A program made the translations under genes and the position numbers. This document shows positions 1 to 8,082 of a stretch of DNA of 64,000 nucleotides, piece after piece (the first letter of the stretch is position 1; every line of letters starts with the position of its first letter). The DNA is from Arenibacter arenosicollis. Its GTDB lineage: Bacteria; Bacteroidota; Bacteroidia; Flavobacteriales; Flavobacteriaceae. Where the stretch lies: assembly GCF_014397245.1 (NCBI RefSeq), contig NZ_JACLHY010000004.1, positions 62,001-126,000 of the forward strand, in the 5' to 3' direction. The notes below the pieces were generated by a model. The model was not told the DNA's origin. It did no database searches and saw only the letters and a program-made list of their open reading frames with translations.

Positions 1-653
1 TATGGTCTTTCCGCAGAAGTTCCCAACCAAAGGTTCCAATCCAAATTATCGGGAACCGGATCGGACCCTTTTGGTTCCGGACCATCAAATCCCCAATTCT
101 TGGGACTCCAGGCCCTAACGGTACTTACTTTTCCTATAATTCCGGATTGGATCAATAAGGTGGCCAATTTATAATCATAGAAAGAATGTACTTGAATTCC
201 CATTTGGGTCACCAAGTTTTTTTCCTTGGCCATCTTCCTCATCGCCCTAGCTTCCGCTACGTGGTGGGTAAGGGGCTTTTGACAATATACAGGTTTTCCA
301 ATTTCCATGGCCATCATTGATGCGGGCGCATGGGTATGATCTGGTGTAGAGACTATTACCGCATCTATATCGTTCTTCATTTCCTTAAGCATCACCCTGT
401 AATCCTTAAAGACCACAGCATTGGGGTGCAATTTTTTGGCTTCTGCCAATGCTTTGGAATCAACATCACATAGGGCCACCACATCTACCAATTCATGAGA
501 TGATATGGACGCAAGGTCAGCACCGCCCATATTACTGACGCCGATATGGGCCGTCCTCAGGCGTCCATTCTTGGACAATGCCCAAACAGAGGATGGCAGC
601 AGCGCCGTTAAACCTAAAGCAGCGGTACTTTTTAGAAAGTCTCTTTTTTTCAT
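1..653 (-). CDS. Gfo/Idh/MocA family oxidoreductase, 3' end cut by window edge
   Basis: The gene runs off the left edge; 217 codons of the N-terminal part are present. The start is ATG at 653. The N-terminus (KKRDFLK, then a hydrophobic stretch to about residue 25) resembles a Tat-type signal with Lys-Arg in place of the twin Arg, so export is likely. A Rossmann segment follows (AHIGVSNMGG, residues 35-44), then STPDHTHA (102-109) and CQKPLTH (124-130), the last matching the EKP-type loop of this family. Exported members in Bacteroidota usually act on sugars or sugar derivatives with NAD(P); the substrate cannot be told. It lies downstream of a DUF1080 gene on the same strand, a common pairing in glycan catabolism. 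Confidence 0.9.
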   Translation of the reverse strand, partial: MKKRDFLKSTAALGLTALLPSSVWALSKNGRLRTAHIGVSNMGGADLASISSHELVDVVALCDVDSKALAEAKKLHPNAVVFKDYRVMLKEMKNDIDAVIVSTPDHTHAPASMMAMEIGKPVYCQKPLTHHVAEARAMRKMAKEKNLVTQMGIQVHSFYDYKLATLLIQSGIIGKVSTVRAWSPKNWGFDGPEPKGSDPVPDNLDWNLWLGTSAERP

Positions 654-749
654 ATGTATATTTTAATGTTTTATAACGGTTATAGGTAAGCCTTGATGAT
701 TAAAATAATCATTCTCCTCTGTGTTAAGAATTATTTTTATCAGTTAAGA

Positions 750-1544
750 TTATAATTTTCTAATTTTTATATTTCTAAACCAAATGGGACTTGAATGATC
801 CTGAAAGCCAATATACCCAGACTTGAACTTACCATAATATTCCTCATCCTTCCATTTTCCAGAATTCTTTCTTTCATACCAATCTTTGGACCAAGGCACA
901 AAAGATAGTACTTTTTTCCCATTGAGCCAGTGCTCCACTTGCTCAGGAGTAAAAACTATTTTTGAGGAGTTCCATTCCCCAACAGGATTCAATATTTTTT
1001 GATCGGGATCGGCTACATGCATGGCATAGTCAGAAGCAGTCTGTTGTAAGGGTTGAAGTGCCGATGGATTTTCTGTATGCCCAAGACTAAGGTTATAAGC
1101 TGTAAGATCGTGGATTTTAGCATAATTCTCATCATCGATCAGCTGGTATTCCGGGGAAATATTTGGTGGCCCGGCATTGGGTATACCTTCCTTAAGGTGG
1201 TAGAAAATTCCACTATTGCCCCCTTCTGGCAATTTCCATTCTACATACAACTCAAAGTTATCAAACTCTTCCAACCCATAAATTATATCCTTTCCGCCTG
1301 TATAATCCTGCTCCAGCCCCAATTCGGTATCAAATGTCAATACACTGTCCTTTACCACCCAACCAGGAGGCAAGGTGTCTCCATTGTAAGCTCTCCATCC
1401 GTTGGTAGTTACTCCATCAAAAAGGTATGTCCAATTTTCGGTTTCAACTGCAGTTTCAGCTTTAACTTCAGCCTCGGATTTGGTCTTAGTTTTGCATGAA
1501 GTCAGTACTAAAGCCACAGAAAAGAAGGTCAACAATAATTTCAT
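750..1544 (-). CDS. DUF1080 (3-keto-disaccharide hydrolase-like) lipoprotein
   Basis: 264 residues. A lipoprotein signal is visible (LVLTSC, Cys17), so the mature protein is probably anchored to a membrane. The body has the concanavalin-like fold features of DUF1080: WTYLFDGVTTNGWRAYNGD near residue 38, then GGNSGIFYHL, PEYQLIDDEN and GYIGFQDHSSPIWFRNIKI at the C-terminus. Characterised members cleave 3-keto-glycosides; the exact substrate here is unknown. It is probably co-transcribed with the downstream Gfo/Idh/MocA oxidoreductase (96-base gap), and that enzyme type can make or consume 3-keto sugars, which supports a joint role. Family call firm, substrate inferred. Confidence 0.88.
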   Translation of the reverse strand: MKLLLTFFSVALVLTSCKTKTKSEAEVKAETAVETENWTYLFDGVTTNGWRAYNGDTLPPGWVVKDSVLTFDTELGLEQDYTGGKDIIYGLEEFDNFELYVEWKLPEGGNSGIFYHLKEGIPNAGPPNISPEYQLIDDENYAKIHDLTAYNLSLGHTENPSALQPLQQTASDYAMHVADPDQKILNPVGEWNSSKIVFTPEQVEHWLNGKKVLSFVPWSKDWYERKNSGKWKDEEYYGKFKSGYIGFQDHSSPIWFRNIKIRKL

Positions 1545-1623
1545 TCGATTATTTTATTTGTAGTATTTATAAAAACGGGAAGATAAAAATTTTTCACAAA
1601 AGACTCAAGATATGAAAGCCAAA

Positions 1624-2121
1624 TTATTCTGATTCCAATTCCTGCAGCAAACTGGCCAAATTCAGTGGTTTGGTAAACATTACCAAGGACCCGTCCGGCT
1701 CATAGGCCCACAGGTTTTTTGGTCGATCCCAATACAGTTCAACCCCATTCCCATCTGGGTCATCCAAATAAAGTGCTTCCGAAACACCATGATCACTGGC
1801 CCCTGTTAAAGGATACTCCGCCTTCCTTAAACGATTCAATATTTCTGCTAGGTCTTTTCTTGTTGGATATAAAATTGCCGTATGAAACAAGCCCACGCTA
1901 TTGGTTGGCGCAGAAGGAAGCCCTCTACTATGCCAGGTATTTAAACCAATATGATGGTGGTATCCACCGGCTGAAATAAAGGCCGCTTGGTTCCCGTACA
2001 TTGTAGTGACTTCAAAACCCAAAAGATTACAATAGAAATTTAACGACCGTTCCAGGTCGCCCACTTTTAAATGCACATGCCCAATTCGTGTCTGGGAAGG
2101 TATAGTATATTCGTTATCCAT
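1624..2121 (-). CDS. VOC family protein (glyoxalase/extradiol dioxygenase fold)
   Basis: 165 residues with no signal peptide, so cytoplasmic. Two beta-alpha-beta-beta-beta modules of the vicinal oxygen chelate fold are seen: GHVHLKVGDLERSLNFY near residue 14 and GLFHTAILYPTRKDLAEIL in the second half. Probable metal ligands are His17, the His of LFHTAI and the Glu of NGVELYWD. The sequence resembles the single-chain halves of CatE-type catechol-2,3-dioxygenases, but it is only one domain pair, so the reaction cannot be assigned. It stands alone with short gaps to unrelated neighbours. Confidence 0.85.
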   Translation of the reverse strand: MDNEYTIPSQTRIGHVHLKVGDLERSLNFYCNLLGFEVTTMYGNQAAFISAGGYHHHIGLNTWHSRGLPSAPTNSVGLFHTAILYPTRKDLAEILNRLRKAEYPLTGASDHGVSEALYLDDPDGNGVELYWDRPKNLWAYEPDGSLVMFTKPLNLASLLQELESE

Positions 2122-2202
2122 AAAAGGTAGGGTTTTTAACCTTAATGTAAATCTTTTTATTCAAGACCCTTGGTCGAGACCTACCAGGAACCGCAAATTT
2201 TA

Positions 2203-2565
2203 TTAGTACTTATAAATTCTTGCAGCGTATGTTGTGGTAGTATCAATGTGATAAATGTTCATGGGATAATTTCCCCTAGGCTTAATATTTGGCATTTCCA
2301 CAGCCTTGACCTTAGGTGAAATTGGTTTTGACCGCTGATTATCCATCAAATTACTTAGATCGTCCTTATAATTGAAGTCAAAAACAATGGTATCTTTTAA
2401 GGTACACTTACGCTTTTTAAAAGCATTGGCCTCATGATCGCTCCAATCCTTTTCTAAAAAACCCCTATTCTCATCTTCGGCATTTGCCAAATTTGGGTAT
2501 TGTTGTGCATTTAAACAAGTGCCAATTAAAAATAATACTGAACAAAAAAAGATGAACTGATTCAT
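2203..2565 (-). CDS. Small secreted protein of unknown function
   Basis: 120 residues if translation begins at the ATG at 2565; a longer reading would need a TTG at 2589. The first 20 residues (MNQFIFFCSVLFLIGTC...) form a signal peptide ending near LNAQQ. The rest is polar, with no domain I recognise. The C-terminus (AARIYKY) is short and ends without a sorting domain. Nothing in the context gives a role. A lipoprotein gene lies just upstream on the same strand, with a gap of about 40 bases. Confidence 0.6.
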   Translation of the reverse strand: MNQFIFFCSVLFLIGTCLNAQQYPNLANAEDENRGFLEKDWSDHEANAFKKRKCTLKDTIVFDFNYKDDLSNLMDNQRSKPISPKVKAVEMPNIKPRGNYPMNIYHIDTTTTYAARIYKY

Positions 2566-2604
2566 GTTATATTTTTTTTGTAGGCACAACTTAGGTGGCT
2601 GTCT

Positions 2605-3069
2605 TTAAGATTCCCCACAGTGAATCCCCTTTTCGTATTGCTCCCTCAAAGCAGCTACAGCATTCTTTAATTCCTCCGGAGCGTTTCCATACTCAAAGGT
2701 CACCTTGTATTTTTTGCCAGAAAATTCTTCAATTTCCAACCATTCTGCCCCGCCATCCGCACAATCAGGGCATCCAATGATTTCGGGCAGTGAAAAAAAT
2801 TTACTTAAATCTACTGTTTTTTTAAAGGAATCCCAACTAATCTGAGTCAAGTTTTCGGTACATTTAATGGGTGTCACTTGATCGTTCCATCCTGAACGGG
2901 AATAGATTACCGAACCCGATTTAAGCAACATGGCATTTGTACAATAGCCTACACATATTCCAAACGAAGTCCCATACCCCAGCTGTTTGATCTCTGAGGG
3001 GTTACCCTCATTTTTTTCACAGGAGACCAACAGACCCATCATCATAAGAAGAAATAAATAATTTTTCAT
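2605..3069 (-). CDS. Hypothetical lipoprotein with paired cysteines
   Basis: 154 residues. MKNYLFLLMMMGLLVSC is a lipoprotein signal with Cys17 as the modified residue. The mature part has CVGYC and CPDC cysteine pairs (the latter in GCPDCADGGAEWLEI), which could form disulfides outside the cytoplasm or bind metal. The pattern GTSFGICVGYC recurs in small Bacteroidota lipoproteins of unknown function. It is likely co-transcribed with the small secreted protein gene downstream. No function assigned. Confidence 0.65.
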   Translation of the reverse strand: MKNYLFLLMMMGLLVSCEKNEGNPSEIKQLGYGTSFGICVGYCTNAMLLKSGSVIYSRSGWNDQVTPIKCTENLTQISWDSFKKTVDLSKFFSLPEIIGCPDCADGGAEWLEIEEFSGKKYKVTFEYGNAPEELKNAVAALREQYEKGIHCGES

Positions 3070-3296
3070 CAGCTGTTTTGTGTTTTAAAATCGGCCATAT
3101 CTTAAGTAATTCCCCAAAGTTATCCCTGACCGGCTAATTTGTTTACCCATAGATGTTTATGTTCTATTTAGGTTGCGTAGAAAGCAATAGCCATAGCACT
3201 ATTAACTATCATTTTCAAAACCCTCGCAATCTTAAAATCTCACATCCCACGCTAACAGAAAACAAAATAACACTATACAACAGAATTGGGGAATAT

Positions 3297-4373
3297 TTAG
3301 ACCTCAACGTCTCCGATCAGAAGCCCTATCACCTCTTCCAAAGTATCCAATACTCCAGGATTGGTACAGTTGATCAGAATAGAGAAAACCATATCCTGTT
3401 CCGGATACACATAAAATACCGCATAACCACCTACTCCATTACCCACATGTCCATAATAGGTCCTACCCAACTTATCTTGGGTAACCTGCCAACCTAGACC
3501 ATAGTAGGTAGGAGTCCCGTTAATAATCCCAGAAGTGAGGAATTGGGATTGAATTTTGTTCTCCCTAAACTTGGTATCCAAATACACCTGTCCAAAAAGT
3601 GCAATATCCCTAGATGTGGACAAATAGCCTCCTCCTGCCAATTTGTATGTATTATTTACTGGGATGGCCATCCTGAATCCCAGCTTGCCCCTTGAATAAA
3701 AAGTGGTACAGTTAGGGGGTAATTCCCCAGGAATTTCGGGGAGTGTATTTTTTAAACCATAAGGCCCTAAGATTTTTTCCTGAACATAATCGGCAAAGGG
3801 GATACCACTAACCTCCTGCATGGCCATGGAAATCAATACCCAATCAAAACTGGTATACTGGAAGCCCTTTCCTGGTTCAAAAAGTAAATCATCTTCCTGG
3901 AACAGAGCAAGAGCCTCCTTATTGGTCATAGGCCTATTTAACCCATATTCACCACCACGATAACCTCTCATTCCAGCGGTATGTCCAGCCAACTGACGGA
4001 CTGTGATGTCGAACTTCTTTTTTGGAAAATAGGGAAGGTATTTATAAATAGATGCATCCAAATCCATTTGTCCGTCCTCCACCATGGTGGCCAAAGCAGC
4101 TGCAGCAATGGGTTTAGACACACTGGCTATTCTGAAAATTGTGTTTTGGGGGTCTATGGGAATTTGTTGTTCAACATTTGCATATCCATAGCCTTTCTCA
4201 AAGAACACTGCATTGTTTTTACGTACGGTAATGGCCAGGCCTGGAACCCGCTGGTCATCTATAAGCTTTTGTAAGATTTGATCCGCCTGGATTTTACCCA
4301 TTAATTGCTTGTCCCCACCAATTACCCTTTGGGAAGCTAATAAATCTTTAAGATATTTCAATATAGGATTCAT
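3297..4373 (-). CDS. Serine hydrolase of the beta-lactamase/class C-like family
   Basis: 358 residues. The S-x-x-K catalytic motif is SVSK at residues 84-87. The second motif region (QYTSFDWV) has Ser where the usual Tyr-x-Asn has Asn, and the third is HVGNG in the place of the KTG/HTG box. These match the broad class of penicillin-binding-protein-like esterases and peptidases rather than true beta-lactamases. No clear signal peptide is present, so it may be cytoplasmic or the true start may differ. Substrate unknown. Confidence 0.85.
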   Translation of the reverse strand: MNPILKYLKDLLASQRVIGGDKQLMGKIQADQILQKLIDDQRVPGLAITVRKNNAVFFEKGYGYANVEQQIPIDPQNTIFRIASVSKPIAAAALATMVEDGQMDLDASIYKYLPYFPKKKFDITVRQLAGHTAGMRGYRGGEYGLNRPMTNKEALALFQEDDLLFEPGKGFQYTSFDWVLISMAMQEVSGIPFADYVQEKILGPYGLKNTLPEIPGELPPNCTTFYSRGKLGFRMAIPVNNTYKLAGGGYLSTSRDIALFGQVYLDTKFRENKIQSQFLTSGIINGTPTYYGLGWQVTQDKLGRTYYGHVGNGVGGYAVFYVYPEQDMVFSILINCTNPGVLDTLEEVIGLLIGDVEV

Positions 4374-4443
4374 CGGCCAAATACTAAGCTACTTTTATGT
4401 TATGGAAAATAGGGAATGGACCTTCGACTATGAACTTTGGGCC

Positions 4444-5208
4444 TTAATTACTAAAAATTAGTTCCCCCTTATACAATTGCTCCACCTCCACTAAGGCCGG
4501 TCTAGTAAAACTTACCACATCCCCGGTACCGCGCAAGGTTCCCTTCAGGGATTCTTGTGGGCTTATACGTATATCGTTGGAACCCCTATGATTGAAACTA
4601 ATATTTTCCGCAATTAAAGCCTTGGCTTCCAAACGGGAATCGCCTGCCGCAAATACAATATTAAAATTAAGCGTTTTGCCTCTTAAATTATAATATGAAA
4701 TTCCATTGGAAACTATGGATAAATTTTGGGTGTCCAATTCCAAATTAAACTCCCCACTGGTATAGCCGGCGTCAGGGTCATTGAAGCTTTCGGAAATAAG
4801 ATTTAAACTAGTAAAGGCCAATACACCCTCACTTAAGATATCCAGCCCAGTACTACTTCTGATTTCCGTAATATTCGGAGCCGTAACATATACTTTTGTA
4901 AGTCCATATTTTCGCGTAAAATTACAATCATTGGTATCGCGTAACAACAAGCGGCCATCCTCCACAGTTACCTCAACCTCGTTGCGCAAATATTCCCCTG
5001 TTTCCACTTCTACTTTCAAAGCACTTCCCTGTTTAAGTGTCAGTTGCACATTTTCGTAGACCGTAATCTTGGTAAAATCGGGCACTTCCACCAACTCCCT
5101 GGTAATGTCCCCTGCGTTTTGAAAGCAATCAGGGGCATTTTCACTGTTACAATTCCAAATCAATGTCATTACAACCATAAGCACGCACCATCTAGAAACA
5201 ATTTTCAT
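4444..5208 (-). CDS. Head-GIN / DUF2807 domain lipoprotein
   Basis: 254 residues from the ATG at 5208, chosen because it is preceded by an AGGA box and gives a good lipoprotein signal (VMTLIWNC); an ATG at 5253 would put 15 odd residues before it. The rest is a right-handed beta-helix-like domain: [20 protein letters not shown], then alternating strands through [14 protein letters not shown] and [15 protein letters not shown]. This domain is common in Bacteroidota surface or periplasmic lipoproteins; its role is unknown. It follows the lipid A deacylase-like gene on the same strand. Confidence 0.82.
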   Translation of the reverse strand: MKIVSRWCVLMVVMTLIWNCNSENAPDCFQNAGDITRELVEVPDFTKITVYENVQLTLKQGSALKVEVETGEYLRNEVEVTVEDGRLLLRDTNDCNFTRKYGLTKVYVTAPNITEIRSSTGLDILSEGVLAFTSLNLISESFNDPDAGYTSGEFNLELDTQNLSIVSNGISYYNLRGKTLNFNIVFAAGDSRLEAKALIAENISFNHRGSNDIRISPQESLKGTLRGTGDVVSFTRPALVEVEQLYKGELIFSN

Positions 5209-5306
5209 GCTGTTCCTACACCCAAATTTTATCATCAAAATAAAATAGTTCATCTTATTAAATCATTAATGCAGACTAATCCGCATTTAAGTCAACTTCT
5301 GCTAGC

Positions 5307-6404
5307 TTATAGCCGTACCCCTACCCCAAATTCCACAGCTTCGGCCTTTGCTCCATGGGATTTTAAGGTTATAGCCCCGTAGACCTTGTCCGAAAAATAT
5401 CGCTTAAGGCCAATTCTATTGTATACCTTGCCTTCAAAATCAAATGGATAATACACATAATACCCCAACTGTGCTATAATAGACATTTTATTGACAAAAA
5501 GTTCATGGCCCAAAAATAAGCCTACACGCTTATAGTCGTCATCCGGTTGCACTCCATATTCCGGAAATGCCACCGACTGATAGCGTATAAGTTCCTTTAA
5601 AAAGTTGGAAAAATACACATCTGCACCAAACTGCAGGGCACTTCTTCTGGTAAAGCGTTTATCTACATAAGCCGAAAAAATATAAAAAGCATATTGACCG
5701 GAATCCACCACATCACTTTCATTAATACCTGACCTAAAGGCCAGATTATACCGAATTGGCTCTGTAACCTTTAATTTTTCCGTCCGTATATATTGCCTTT
5801 CCGTACCACCATCCAAATCGTAGGTTAAACCCACATTTAAGGCCATAGTATTGGTAGAGGTATTTGGTGCCGTAACATTGGCATTGGAATAATGTATTAG
5901 GGAGATTCCGGCCTTTAGGCCCAAGCCTTTAAAAATATTCTCTTTTTGGTAGTTCAACATTAAATAGGTAGAACTCAAAAAATGTGAACCATAAGCGTTG
6001 TTCCTGAAATTCTCATTCTTGTCAAATGGGTTGGTGTTATAAGCCACCCCCTGTCCTAATCTGAATTGAAGATTCCTTTTAAAAAAATAGAAGTTGTAAT
6101 GTGCGTAGAGCCCAAAATTCTCCCCCAAAGTACTACTGTTCATATTCTGATAAACGAATGAAAAACCGGTATCGGGGTAATTATACAACTGTTGCCATTC
6201 CTCGTCCCCATAGGTTTTCCTATTATATCCCAAAATAAATCCCCCGGGATGATTGGTAATCAAATGGGAAATATCAGGATTGTGCAAAAGCACGGAACCA
6301 TAGTATTGGCTAATATCCAAGGTATATCTCTTGGTTTCTTGCGAGTTTTGTGAAAAGCAAAAAGCTGTCGACAGACAGCCTATAAGAAATAGCCTTAGTT
6401 TCAT
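5307..6404 (-). CDS. Acyloxyacyl hydrolase / PagL-like lipid A deacylase
   Basis: 365 residues from the ATG at 6404 (a TTG at 6413 is the only longer option). It has a signal peptide ending at CFSQ and then a beta-barrel pattern. The motif SLIHYSNANV carries the His-x-Ser pair that is catalytic in PagL, and the barrel ends in an aromatic-rich strand. PagL removes the 3-O acyl chain from lipid A in the outer membrane. It is longer than Proteobacterial PagL (about 170 residues), as is usual for Bacteroidota relatives with extra strands. Family call good, activity inferred. Confidence 0.78.
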   Translation of the reverse strand: MKLRLFLIGCLSTAFCFSQNSQETKRYTLDISQYYGSVLLHNPDISHLITNHPGGFILGYNRKTYGDEEWQQLYNYPDTGFSFVYQNMNSSTLGENFGLYAHYNFYFFKRNLQFRLGQGVAYNTNPFDKNENFRNNAYGSHFLSSTYLMLNYQKENIFKGLGLKAGISLIHYSNANVTAPNTSTNTMALNVGLTYDLDGGTERQYIRTEKLKVTEPIRYNLAFRSGINESDVVDSGQYAFYIFSAYVDKRFTRRSALQFGADVYFSNFLKELIRYQSVAFPEYGVQPDDDYKRVGLFLGHELFVNKMSIIAQLGYYVYYPFDFEGKVYNRIGLKRYFSDKVYGAITLKSHGAKAEAVEFGVGVRL

Positions 6405-6546
6405 GGGGAGCAAATGTAATGAAAAATTAAAAATAGGGGTTTCTAAAACTTGGCAATACTTTATGGCAACACATGAACTCCTGAAATTAATTCAGAGTTG
6501 AACCTTGTCCTATCAATTTCCTAACCAATTTAACTGGAAGCAACCG

Positions 6547-7500
6547 TTAAAACAACTCTTTGGCAATAGCCTCAATATTATCGGATTTACCCATGGAGTA
6601 ATAATGAAGCACGGGTACACCTGCCGCCTTCAGTTCCTTTGATTGTTGAATGGCCCACTCAATTCCCACCTGACGCACATCTGTGTTAGTATTGCAATCG
6701 TCTACAGCATCAATTAAATCTTGTGGTAGGTCAATCTTAAAAACCTGAGGCAATAATTGCAAATGCCGTTTTACGGCAATAGGCTTAATCCCCGGAATAA
6801 TAGGTACATTGATACCCATATCCTTGGCTGCTTTTACAAATTCAAAATACTTCTGATTATCAAAAAACATTTGAGTTACCACATAATCGGCTCCCGCATC
6901 CACCTTTTCCTTTAATCGCTTCAAGTCTGTCATCAAGGAAGGGGCCTCTAGATGCTTTTCAGGATACCCCGCTACCCCAATACAAAAATCGGCACTATGC
7001 ACCGTCTCCACCTTATCATGCAGATAATTTCCGTGATTTAAGGCGTAGATCTGTTTCACCAAATCCGTGGCATAAGCATGTCCTCCTTTGGTAGGGTTAA
7101 AATACTGCTCCTCTTTCCGGGCATCTCCACGAAGTGCCATCACATTTTCGATACCCAAATAATGACAATCAACAAGAACATACTCGGTTTCTTCCTTGGT
7201 AAATCCGCCACAAAGAACATGGGGAACGGTATCTACCCCGTATTTATGTTGAATGGAAGCGCAAATTCCTACCGTTCCCGGTCTCATACGCGTCAACTTT
7301 TTGTCCAGCAAGCCATCCCTGTCTATGTACACATATTCTTCCCTAGAAGTTGTAACATCAATGAATGGTGGTTTAAACTCCATTAAGGGATCTATATTGT
7401 CATACAATTCCTGAATGCTCCTACCCTTGACTGGCGGTATAATTTCGAAGGAGAATAAGGTCTTCCCCTCAGCTTTTTTTATGTGTTCTGTTACTTTCAT
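6547..7500 (-). CDS. metF: Methylenetetrahydrofolate reductase
   Basis: 317 residues, the normal bacterial length. FSFEIIPPVKG near the N-terminus holds the catalytic Glu region; MALRGD and DYVVTQMFFD are the FAD and folate binding segments, and GIKPI lies near the C-terminal third. The enzyme reduces 5,10-methylene-THF to 5-methyl-THF, the methyl donor for MetH. It is the last gene of the metH block, but 582 bases with several hairpins separate it from metH, so it may be read only partly with metH or from its own promoter. Confidence 0.97.
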   Translation of the reverse strand: MKVTEHIKKAEGKTLFSFEIIPPVKGRSIQELYDNIDPLMEFKPPFIDVTTSREEYVYIDRDGLLDKKLTRMRPGTVGICASIQHKYGVDTVPHVLCGGFTKEETEYVLVDCHYLGIENVMALRGDARKEEQYFNPTKGGHAYATDLVKQIYALNHGNYLHDKVETVHSADFCIGVAGYPEKHLEAPSLMTDLKRLKEKVDAGADYVVTQMFFDNQKYFEFVKAAKDMGINVPIIPGIKPIAVKRHLQLLPQVFKIDLPQDLIDAVDDCNTNTDVRQVGIEWAIQQSKELKAAGVPVLHYYSMGKSDNIEAIAKELF

Positions 7501-7591
7501 GATTTCTCCCCCTACCTTTCCCTAATGAAAAGGACCTTTGTCAATTATTATATTTAATACCGTGCACAAATGTGCTATTCTTAATTCTATT

Positions 7592-7735
7592 CTTATATGG
7601 CAGCTCCCAATCACTCCTTTCAGTCGCTTTGGGACCGGGCTATCCACTTAATTTTATTATGTTTTTATGTTTAAAAACATAATAAAGATATCGATCCTAT
7701 CCCTGCTGCAAAGGCTGTCGGTCTGGATAGCAATC
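7592..7735 (-). ncRNA. Structured intergenic RNA, Flavo-1-like (tentative)
   Basis: The minus strand holds a perfect 15-bp hairpin (7653-7686, four-base loop) set between two conserved-looking blocks: GCAGCAGGGATAG upstream (revcomp of 7698-7710) and GGATAGCCCGGTCCC downstream (revcomp of 7632-7646). GGATAG-type segments on both sides of a variable hairpin, ending in a GGGAGCTGCC-like tail (near 7602), recall a repeated flavobacterial non-coding element; my recollection fits the Flavo-1 motif, but I could not check it. It lies upstream of metF in the metF direction. It is not an intrinsic terminator for metH, since it comes after the tandem hairpins and has no T-run. Confidence 0.45.
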
Positions 7736-7780
7736 AATGTTCCATTTCAATTCTGCATTTCATTTCGAAACCGAGACCGA

Positions 7781-8054
7781 GACCTACAAGGTTAAAAAAA
7801 CCTTGTAGGTCCAAATGGCAAAATTAATCATCCGCAATATTATGCATCAAACCTCAGTAAGACCTACAAGGTTAAAAAAAACCTTGCAGGTCCAAATGGC
7901 AAAATTAATCATCCGCAATATTATGCATCAAACCTCAGCAAGACCTTCAAGGTTAAAAAAAAAACCTTGTAGGTCCAAAGGCAAAATTAATCATCCACAA
8001 TATTATGCATCAAACCTTGGCAACACCTACAAGGTTAAAAAAACCGTGCAGGTC
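7781..8054. repeat. Four tandem 80-82-bp repeats, each with a hairpin and a copy of the metH end
   Basis: Hairpins begin at 7781, 7861, 7942 and 8024. Each has an 11-bp stem (GACCTACAAGG ... CCTTGTAGGTC, small changes) around a TT-A-rich loop. Between them lies a block that on the minus strand reads AATATTGCGGATGATTAA, that is Asn-Ile-Ala-Asp-Asp-stop, the same last five residues as MetH (8083-8100), at 7824-7841, 7905-7922 and 7987-8004. The third copy has Val for Ala. The array is therefore a tandem amplification of the metH 3' end plus its terminator-like hairpin. A fifth, degenerate half-hairpin lies at 8063-8075. Confidence 0.9.
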
Positions 8055-8082
8055 AAATTAACAACCTAGCAGGTCCCAGACC

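Noticed and set aside
3153-3497. Open frame of 114 residues on the plus strand near 3.3 kb
   Set aside because: It overlaps the end of the serine hydrolase gene on the other strand and shows no domain.
7781-8054. Regularly spaced repeats that look like a CRISPR array
   Set aside because: The 'spacers' are themselves the same sequence (the metH tail block), and no cas genes are present. It is a tandem duplication.
7815-8069. Open frame of 84 residues on the plus strand
   Set aside because: It arises only from the tandem repeats and has repeated sequence with no known domain or start signal.
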